A stretch of DNA of 39,358 bases from Longibacter salinarum (lineage in GTDB: Bacteria; Bacteroidota; Rhodothermia; Rhodothermales; Salinibacteraceae): contig NZ_PDEQ01000013.1 in NCBI RefSeq assembly GCF_002554795.1, positions 1-39,358 of the forward strand, written 5' to 3'. The position numbers and the translations under genes are program-made. Of the stretch, positions 7,424 through 13,715 are shown piece by piece. The stretch's first letter is position 1, and each line of letters starts with the position of its first letter. The notes beneath the pieces are model-generated. The model was given only the letters and a program-made list of their open reading frames with translations, did not search any database and was not told the DNA's origin.

Positions 7424-8113
7424 ATGAAACGATTCGTCATCGTCGGACTCGGAAACTTTGGTTCCGGGGTAGCGGAGGCCCTGTATCAGCGGGGCCATGA
7501 CGTCATTGCGATCGATATCAACGAGGACGCCGTGGACCGGATCGCCTCCCATGCGTCTCGTCCGGCCGTCGGCGATGCCCAGCAACTGGAGGTGCTCCGG
7601 CAGGCCGGCGCGGAGGACGCCGACACGGCGATCGTGAGCACAGGCGACGATATGACGGCGTCGATGCTGTCGGTGCTCGCCCTGAAGGATCTGGGGGTGG
7701 ACGACATCTACGTGAAGGTTATCTCCGCGGACCATGCCCGCATCATGAAGGCACTTGGCGTCTCCGAAACGATCTTTCCCGAGCGCGAATCGGCCTTCAA
7801 TCTTGCCAGTCGCATCTCGGAATACGGTGTGCTCAACTACGTCCGGATGGCCGGCGACCTGTCGGTGCAGGAGATGGTCGTGCTGGACGAGTGGCGAGGC
7901 AAAACCCTCCGCGAGATCGGCGTCCGCAACCGCTTCCATCTCACCGTGATCGCCGTTCACGACACCGAGACGGACGAGGTGTCGGTCCCCCCCGATCCGG
8001 ACGAGCCGCTCGACGCAACGGACACGCTATTGCTGGCGGGAACGGAGGACCGTCTCGAAGAGCTGGCCAACATGGCGGATGAGGAAATTCGAGAGCGCCT
8101 GGAGGAGTCGTAA
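7424..8113 (+). CDS. ktrA: K+ uptake regulatory subunit with RCK domains, KtrA
   Basis: A 229-residue cytosolic gating ring subunit. The RCK_N Rossmann domain (residues 1-130) starts with the nucleotide-binding GLGNFG (8-13) and has the acidic residue at the end of strand 2 (AIDINEDAVDR) that usually contacts the ribose of NAD(H) or ATP. The RCK_C domain (about 140-220) holds WRGKTLREIGVRNRF and a final LLLAGTEDRLEELA. KtrA octamers bind KtrB dimers and open them in response to ATP. The single RCK_N + RCK_C layout and the position right after ktrB support the KtrAB pairing. The acidic C-terminus matches the halophile-like bias of the region. Confidence 0.93.
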   Translation: MKRFVIVGLGNFGSGVAEALYQRGHDVIAIDINEDAVDRIASHASRPAVGDAQQLEVLRQAGAEDADTAIVSTGDDMTASMLSVLALKDLGVDDIYVKVISADHARIMKALGVSETIFPERESAFNLASRISEYGVLNYVRMAGDLSVQEMVVLDEWRGKTLREIGVRNRFHLTVIAVHDTETDEVSVPPDPDEPLDATDTLLLAGTEDRLEELANMADEEIRERLEES

Positions 8114-8262
8114 GAAAGCTGATCTTAACATACCCCTTCCGTCGGGCAAAGATTGAACGCTAATACGCGGCGTCCGTTGGCGTTTCGATCCATTGTCGTT
8201 TTTCTTCGTAGCGGATTGTCCCCGTCCGTTGCGGTTTCTCTGCTAGACTCCCCCGAACGTCC

Positions 8263-9612
8263 ATGCGAACCATCGTTGTAGGTGCCGGCGAAGTCGGCTT
8301 CGACGTTGCCCATCTCCTCGCCCTTGAGCAGCACGACGTCACCGTCATCGACGTTGAGAACGATGTGCTGCAGCGGGTTCGCGAGAAACTCGACGTGTTG
8401 ACGATCCAGGGGAACGGGACCTCCGCGATGGTGCTGGAAGAAGCGGGGATTCGCGATGCAGACATGCTGATCGCGGTCACGGCCATTGACGAGGTGAACC
8501 TGATCGCCTGCATGATGGCCGACCGTCTGGGCGTTCCCACAACCGTCGCCCGGACGCGCTCGGACGAGTTGGCGCGCACTCATTCCGTGCTGGAGGCAGA
8601 GGACTTTGGCATTGATGTCGTCATTCATCCGGAGGAGAGCGCGGCGGCCGAAGTGTCGCGGCTCATTCAGCGGGCGGGTGCGACGGATCTCCTGACGTTC
8701 TGTGATGGCCACCTCAACCTGGTCGGAATGCGGCTGGACAAGGAGGCGCCCGTGGTGGGTGAAAAGCTGCGCGACGTCGTCGTCAACCACCCGAAAATTG
8801 ACTTTCGCGTGCAGGCGATCGTCCGTGGCCTGCATACCGTTCTGCCGGGCGGAGACGAAGTGCTTCGCGCGAACGATCAGGTGTTCGTGTTGACGCGACC
8901 CAAGTACGTCACCCCGGTTGCGCGGATGATGGGCAAGGGGGACATCAGCATGAAGAACGTCATGATCCTGGGCGGGTCGCGCGTCGGCGCTGGCGTGGCC
9001 GATCGTCTGTCGAACCACGGCGGCATGCGGATTAAACTGATTGAGCCGAACAAGGAGACGGCGGAACGCCTGGCGGAGCGTCTCACGGATGTGCTGGTCC
9101 TTCAGGGGGATCCGACCGATATGGATCTGCTGGTCCGGGAGGGACTCGGCGAAATGGATGCCTGCGTGGCTGTTGCTGACGACGAAGAGTCGAATCTTGT
9201 GGCGTGCCTGATGGCGAAACACCTCGGCGTCTACAAGACGGTCGGATTGCTGTCGAAGGTCGCGTACATTCCGATCAGTCAGGCCATCGGGCTGGATGCG
9301 GCCGTGAGCAAGAAGCTCGCGGTGTCGCGGGAGATCCGTCGATACCTGCGCGGGAAGCACGTCCTCAGTGTCGCCACCGTGCATGGGCTGGACGCGGAAG
9401 TGCTCGAGATCAAAGCCGAAAAAGGTTCGAAGGCGACGAAGAAAGCGCTCCGCGACCTCGACGTCCCGCGCGGCATCATTATCAGCGCCGTGGAGCACTC
9501 GGATCGGACGGAGATCGCGACGGGCGACACGCACATCCAGCCGGGAGATACGGCGATCGTGTTTGTCCTGCCGCAAAACGTTGACGCTGCAGAGAAACTC
9601 TTCGGTGCGTAA
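8263..9612 (+). CDS. trkA: Trk system K+ uptake protein TrkA, two RCK repeats
   Basis: A 449-residue cytosolic regulator of TrkH. It has the duplicated architecture of TrkA: RCK_N1 with GAGEVG (residues 7-12) and VIDVEND at the end of strand 2, RCK_C1 (about 150-225, DKEAPVVGEKLRDV), RCK_N2 with GGSRVG (about 237) and RCK_C2 (about 370-449, ending IVFVLPQNVDAAEKLFG). The length agrees with TrkA and is twice that of KtrA. trkH follows immediately after the stop codon, which indicates coupled expression. It binds NAD(H)/ATP and controls K+ flux. It is 149 bp downstream of ktrA, so the four K+ genes may form one transcription unit. Confidence 0.95.
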   Translation: MRTIVVGAGEVGFDVAHLLALEQHDVTVIDVENDVLQRVREKLDVLTIQGNGTSAMVLEEAGIRDADMLIAVTAIDEVNLIACMMADRLGVPTTVARTRSDELARTHSVLEAEDFGIDVVIHPEESAAAEVSRLIQRAGATDLLTFCDGHLNLVGMRLDKEAPVVGEKLRDVVVNHPKIDFRVQAIVRGLHTVLPGGDEVLRANDQVFVLTRPKYVTPVARMMGKGDISMKNVMILGGSRVGAGVADRLSNHGGMRIKLIEPNKETAERLAERLTDVLVLQGDPTDMDLLVREGLGEMDACVAVADDEESNLVACLMAKHLGVYKTVGLLSKVAYIPISQAIGLDAAVSKKLAVSREIRRYLRGKHVLSVATVHGLDAEVLEIKAEKGSKATKKALRDLDVPRGIIISAVEHSDRTEIATGDTHIQPGDTAIVFVLPQNVDAAEKLFGA

Positions 9613-9663
9613 TTGCGCCACCGGTCGTCCATTGCTCTCACCTCACTGACTGTTCGCCTCCCC

Positions 9664-11166
9664 GTGGTCCTCAACTGGAACGTCGTCGCCCGTACGCTCG
9701 GTGGGCTGCTCCTCTTTTTGTCTGTTGCGCTGCTGATGCCGGCCCTTGTGGGTGGGCTGTACAATGAGCCGGCTGCCTGGAGTTTTCTCGTCAGCGCTGC
9801 GATCGCCGTCACGATCGGCGGGGTCTCGTGGTACACGCTCGGGACGCCCGGACGCGAGGATGTGGGCGCTCGCGAGGGCTTCGCCATTGTCGCTCTGTCC
9901 TGGATCGTGCTTTCGCTCATCGGCGCGCTTCCGTTCGTGCTCGGCGGGGTGCTCGATTCGTACACCAACGCCTTTTTCGAAACGATGAGTGGCTTCACGA
10001 CGACGGGAGCCACGATCTTCGGCGGAAGCGGAACGCCGTCCATCGAGTCCATGCCGAACGCCTTTCTGTTCTGGCGGAGCCTCGCCCACTGGCTCGGAGG
10101 CATGGGCATTATCGTTCTTACGCTCGCCATCCTGCCGATCCTGGGCGTCGGGGGCATGCAGCTCTTCAAGGCCGAGGTGCCGGGCCCGTCGGCCGACAAG
10201 CTGACGCCGCGTGTTCGCGAGACGGCCCGCCGCCTCTGGCTCATCTACGTTGGCATCACCGTGGTCGAAATCCTCGCGCTCCTGCCGGCAATGAGCCTGT
10301 TCGATGCCGTGAACCACGCCTTTGCTACGATGGCAACGGGTGGGTTCTCGACGGAGAACGGATCGGTCGGTCAGTACGACTCCGCGTACATCGATGGTGT
10401 GATCACGCTGTTCATGTTTCTGGCGGGCATGAACTTCGCCCTGCACTTCCGCATGCTGCGCGGTAAGGCGATTACCGTCTTCAAAGACGAGGAGCTTCAC
10501 GTCTATGCCGGAATTACGCTGGCGGCTACGACGCTGATCGCGATGGCCACCTGGTCGCCGACGGCGGGGTGGTTTGCAGCGGACGCGATCGGGACGGTCT
10601 ACTCCACGCTCGGGGAGGCCATTCGGTACGCATCCTTCCAGTCCGTCGCGATCATCACGACAACGGGCTTCGGGACGGCGGACTACGAGATCTGGCCTTC
10701 GCTCGCCGTCGGAACGATCTTCCTGCTGTTCTTCATCGGCGGGATGGCGGGCTCAACCGGGGGCGGCGTCAAGGTCGTGCGGCACGTCCTCCTGGTCAAA
10801 AACTCGCTTAAGGAGGTCAAACAGCTCGTGCACCCGCAGGCCATTCTCCCGATTCGCCTGAACAACTCGGTGGTGCCGAAGGACGTCATGGGGAACGTGC
10901 TCTCCTTTATTGTGCTGTACCTCGGTCTGCTGTTTGCCGGGACGCTGGTGATGGCCGCGCTCGGGCTCGACCTGATGAGTGCGTTCGGGGCGGCGCTGTC
11001 GTGCATCGGCAACATCGGGCCCGCGTTCGGGACGATGGGGCCGACGGAAAACTACGCGCACGTCCCGGCGCTCGGCAAGTGGGTGCTGTCTTTTCTGATG
11101 GTGGCCGGGCGACTGGAAATCTACACCATCCTGATCCTCTTCGCGCCGACGTTCTGGAGGCGGTAA
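9664..11166 (+). CDS. trkH: Trk system K+ uptake protein TrkH
   Basis: Integral membrane K+ translocating subunit with four pore loops, visible as [29 protein letters not shown] and the divergent fourth loop [13 protein letters not shown], which is typical of TrkH. Short conserved motifs [13 protein letters not shown] and [15 protein letters not shown] are also present. I choose GTG 9664 ([19 protein letters not shown]), which matches the usual TrkH N-terminus; a TTG at 9613 directly after the trkA stop would add 17 residues. It forms a module with trkA. About 500 residues, as expected for the family. Confidence 0.94.
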   Translation: MVLNWNVVARTLGGLLLFLSVALLMPALVGGLYNEPAAWSFLVSAAIAVTIGGVSWYTLGTPGREDVGAREGFAIVALSWIVLSLIGALPFVLGGVLDSYTNAFFETMSGFTTTGATIFGGSGTPSIESMPNAFLFWRSLAHWLGGMGIIVLTLAILPILGVGGMQLFKAEVPGPSADKLTPRVRETARRLWLIYVGITVVEILALLPAMSLFDAVNHAFATMATGGFSTENGSVGQYDSAYIDGVITLFMFLAGMNFALHFRMLRGKAITVFKDEELHVYAGITLAATTLIAMATWSPTAGWFAADAIGTVYSTLGEAIRYASFQSVAIITTTGFGTADYEIWPSLAVGTIFLLFFIGGMAGSTGGGVKVVRHVLLVKNSLKEVKQLVHPQAILPIRLNNSVVPKDVMGNVLSFIVLYLGLLFAGTLVMAALGLDLMSAFGAALSCIGNIGPAFGTMGPTENYAHVPALGKWVLSFLMVAGRLEIYTILILFAPTFWRR

Positions 11167-11187
11167 GATTGTTGATTGTGAATGGTG

Positions 11188-11373
11188 GATTGTGGATTGG
11201 ATTGATGAACGGGCGTTCAGGTCTGTTCAGAACGGTTATTTCCAATCCCATCAACGATTAGCGATGAACGATTGACCCGCTTGCCGTCCGGCGGTGAACT
11301 TTGTCGATTGCGGATTGGATTGGTGAACGGGCGTGCAGGTGTGCCCGGAACGGTTGGTTCCACTCCCATAAAC
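11188..11373 (+). repeat. Two 68-bp direct repeats, 118 bp apart
   Basis: Copies at 11188-11255 and 11306-11373 start GATTG[T/C]GGATTGGATTG and share GAACGGGCGT, CAGGT and GAACGGTT blocks, with 57 of 68 positions identical by hand alignment. Neither copy has a coding appearance. They flank a short GATTAGCGATGAACGATT segment. Confidence 0.75.
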
Positions 11374-11438
11374 CACCAACCATATACCACCAACCATCTC
11401 AATCCCTGGCGTCAACGGGACGATGAGCCGTACCCGGT

Positions 11439-11480
11439 GAACCCTGAACTCTGAACCCTGAACTCTGAACCCTGAACTTC
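11439..11480 (+). repeat. 14-bp tandem repeat, three units (GAACCCTGAACTCT)
   Basis: Three consecutive 14-bp units, the last ending TTC instead of TCT. Each unit is itself built of two GAAC-containing halves. A related triple array with the same period occurs at 13343-13384, on the other side of the amylase gene and in the same orientation. Confidence 0.85.
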
Positions 11481-11644
11481 GCCCCCGAGCAGGAAGTGTA
11501 TCGATTGCCTGTGGATTGAGGCGGGGGCGAGTAGACAGAGTCCGTTCTGCATCCTATACTGACAATCGTCAGCGACTGGGGACCGCGCGCCGGGTCCCTT
11601 TCAGCATCATCGTGCCCTCTCCGCCACCCGACCTCGACGTAAAC

Positions 11645-13081
11645 GTGATTCGATCTTTTGCACTTCATCGCCTCGTGTCTGCAGCGGTTGCTGTCGTCAT
11701 GACCGCGCTCCTGGTGGCCGGTTGTGCCGAGCAGGACGCGCAGGCTCCGGCCGATCAAGCGGCCTCTACGCCCCTGGACATTACCGCCGATGCTGGCGTC
11801 GGCGAGCCCGATTGGGTCAATGATGTCGTCATGTACGAAATTTTCGTCCCGGACTTCTCGCAGGAAGGGACGTTCCAGGGCGTCGTGAATCGGCTGGACT
11901 CCCTCAAGGCCATGGGCGTCAACACGATCTGGCTGATGCCCATCCACCCGGTCGGCGAGAAGCGCGCCAAGACCGACATCGGTGATCTTGGCTCCCCGTA
12001 CGCGGTGAAGGACTACAAGGCCGCGAATCCGCAGTACGGTGGCGACGAAGGCTTTCGCACGCTCGTAGAGGAGGTGCATGAGCGCGACATGTACATCATC
12101 ATCGACTGGGTTGCGAACCACACCGCGTGGGATCACCCGTGGATCGAAGATCACCCCGAATACTACACGGAAGGCCCGGTCGATGGCCGCTTCACGTATC
12201 CGCTGTTGGACGGTGACACCACCGACTGGACCGATGTCGTCGATCTGAACTTCGAGAACCAGGAGATGCGGGCGAAGATGATCGACGCCATGAAATTCTG
12301 GGTCGAGGAGTACAACATCGACGGCTTCCGCTGTGACGTGGCCCATCAGGTGCCCCTGAACTTCTGGAACGCCGCCATCGATACGCTGGAGACCGTCCGT
12401 CCCGTCCTCATGCTGGCGGAAGCTGCCGAGCCGGAAATGCATAGCGTCGGCTTCGACCTCACGTATGCATGGCCATTCTATGGTACCATCAAGCGCGTCT
12501 GGGAAGAAGATGCGCCCGCCTCGGAGCTTCTCACGCAGGTCGATACCACGCTCGAAGATCTGCCGGGCCCGTCGAAACGCCTCCGGTTTACAACGAACCA
12601 CGACGAGACCGCATGGGATGCACCGCCGACCGACGTGTTCGACGGAAAAGAAGGTTCGGAGGCCGCGTTTGTTCTGGCGACGACCATTCCGGGCGTGCCG
12701 CTCGTGTACAACGGCCAGGAGCTTGGAATTGAAGACACGGTGTCGTTCTTCGAGGCCACGCCGTATGACTGGTCCCAGCAGAGTGAACTCCGCACCTTCT
12801 ACACCGAGTACCTTCAGTTCTACAGCTCGTCAACCGCGCTTAAGAATGGCGAATTCGAGATTCTGACGCCGGATGCAGAGGACGCTGTGATGTTCTCCAG
12901 AACGGCTGACGGCGAGGAGCTCCTCGTGGTTGTGAATGTGCGAGACGAGGAGGCCGCTCTGAGTCTTCCGTCCGAGTACGCCGAGCAGACGCTGGTCGAT
13001 GTGATGACGGACGATTCTGTCTCGGGTCCGGATCTGACGCTTGAGCCGTTCGGCTACCACATCCTCCGCGTTGGCGAGTAA
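11645..13081 (+). CDS. GH13 alpha-amylase-family lipoprotein
   Basis: A glycoside hydrolase acting on alpha-glucosidic bonds, predicted to be lipid-anchored. Starting at GTG 11645, the N-terminus is an ideal lipoprotein signal (MIRSFALHRLVSAAVAVV...) with lipobox LVAGC and Cys27; earlier in-frame ATGs would bury it. The four GH13 regions are present: DWVANHT (Asp154), GFRCDVAH with nucleophile Asp231, LAEAAEP with acid/base Glu259, and TTNHDET with Asp320. Region I has the N-H pair. The C-terminal beta domain is short (about residues 390-478). 478 residues is normal for a maltodextrin-type enzyme. Substrate (maltodextrin, starch or trehalose-related) cannot be decided from the sequence. It is followed by a strong terminator. 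Confidence 0.92.
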   Translation: MIRSFALHRLVSAAVAVVMTALLVAGCAEQDAQAPADQAASTPLDITADAGVGEPDWVNDVVMYEIFVPDFSQEGTFQGVVNRLDSLKAMGVNTIWLMPIHPVGEKRAKTDIGDLGSPYAVKDYKAANPQYGGDEGFRTLVEEVHERDMYIIIDWVANHTAWDHPWIEDHPEYYTEGPVDGRFTYPLLDGDTTDWTDVVDLNFENQEMRAKMIDAMKFWVEEYNIDGFRCDVAHQVPLNFWNAAIDTLETVRPVLMLAEAAEPEMHSVGFDLTYAWPFYGTIKRVWEEDAPASELLTQVDTTLEDLPGPSKRLRFTTNHDETAWDAPPTDVFDGKEGSEAAFVLATTIPGVPLVYNGQELGIEDTVSFFEATPYDWSQQSELRTFYTEYLQFYSSSTALKNGEFEILTPDAEDAVMFSRTADGEELLVVVNVRDEEAALSLPSEYAEQTLVDVMTDDSVSGPDLTLEPFGYHILRVGE

Positions 13082-13150
13082 GCCCGAGCGCACGTTGTGC
13101 GAGTGGGGTCTCGCCCATGAAGGAGCAACCGCTGTTACCGATTCAACCAA

Positions 13151-13192
13151 GCGTCCTGTCCCGCATATCCGGGGCGGGACGCTTTTCGTTTT
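13151..13192 (+). terminator. Rho-independent terminator after the amylase gene
   Basis: A 13-bp stem (GCGTCCTGTCCCG / CGGGGCGGGACGC, with two G-T wobbles) and a 6-nt loop CATATC is followed directly by TTTTCGTTTT. It lies 70 bp after the amylase stop. This is the clearest intrinsic terminator in the window. Confidence 0.88.
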
Positions 13193-13304
13193 CCCCCGCG
13201 GCCACAATGCGTCAAAAGCGCGAACTCCGCACCGTGAATCCTGAACCAGCGCCGCTTCCCAGAAGCGCCGTATGGTCAGAGGCATGCCGCGACACAAACA
13301 AAAC

Positions 13305-13334
13305 GCAACCGTCGCACGGCCGTGCGACGGTTGC
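13305..13334. repeat. Perfect 30-bp palindrome
   Basis: GCAACCGTCGCACGG is followed immediately by its exact reverse complement, so the 30 bases form a gapless palindrome. The outer flanks AAAC and CGTTT extend it with a small offset. On the - strand it is followed by TTTTGTTTGT, so it could be a terminator for leftward transcription into the amylase gene. Confidence 0.85.
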
Positions 13335-13342
13335 TCGCGTTT

Positions 13343-13384
13343 GAACGCTGAACCCTGAACGCTGAACCCTGAACGCTGAACTCA
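13343..13384 (+). repeat. 14-bp tandem repeat, three units (GAACGCTGAACCCT)
   Basis: Three 14-bp units directly after the palindrome, the last ending TCA. Period and core (GAACNCTGAAC) equal those of the array at 11439-11480; the two arrays bracket the amylase gene in direct orientation. Confidence 0.85.
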
Positions 13385-13478
13385 TACCCACACGCGACAT
13401 CGTTACGCAAGAGAAACGGTGCGCATTGGCACTGCCGTCCGGTAGACTTTATGTTGCAGGTCAGATTCGATTTCAAAC

Positions 13479-13688
13479 GTTGATGACCTGTTTGGCGGAT
13501 CTGTCAAAACGAAGATAGCGCAGCGGGTAAATGCCTATTCACACGCCTGGCGCTCATCCGTTGGCACCGACGTATTCGGCACGATGCGCGAGATCAACCA
13601 GGCATCGTGTTGCGAGCGTCACGAGGACCGACCGTCGGGAGGTCCGTATCTTTGGATGGCCGAAGGCTGTCCGTCAAACAGGTTCTTA
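13479..13688 (+). repeat. Element copy 2: ~210-bp sequence with terminal inverted repeats
   Basis: Left end GTTGATGACCTGTTTGGCGG and right end TCCGTCAAACAGGTTCT are inverted copies of each other with a few mismatches. The last 28 bases before the right end (GCCGAAGGCTGTCCG onwards) are identical to copy 1 at 527-733, and the ~70 bp before that are about three-quarters identical. A short stem GGACC/GGTCC replaces GGGCC/GGTCC of copy 1, a pairing-consistent change. It ends 27 bp before the PEP carboxylase start, so it probably forms part of that gene's leader or promoter. Confidence 0.7.
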
Positions 13689-13715
13689 TATTTATTTTTA
13701 CGACGGCCCCAGCCT

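Larger units (their letters stand above)
11167..11644. other. Intergenic region, 478 bp, filled with repeats
   Basis: After trkH this stretch holds a pair of 68-bp direct repeats (11188-11255, 11306-11373), degenerate ATTGxTGATT words before the first copy, ACCACCAACCAT words at 11381-11397, and a triple 14-bp repeat at 11439-11480. No gene or clear intrinsic terminator is visible. Confidence 0.7.
13082..13715. other. Intergenic region, 634 bp, dense in structured DNA
   Basis: From left to right this gap holds an intrinsic terminator (13151-13192), a 30-bp perfect palindrome (13305-13334), a triple 14-bp repeat (13343-13384) and element copy 2 (13479-13688). No independent gene is visible. 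Confidence 0.75.

Noticed and set aside
8125-9621. 498-codon frame antisense to trkA
   Set aside because: It mirrors the TrkA gene, whose two RCK domains are unmistakable.
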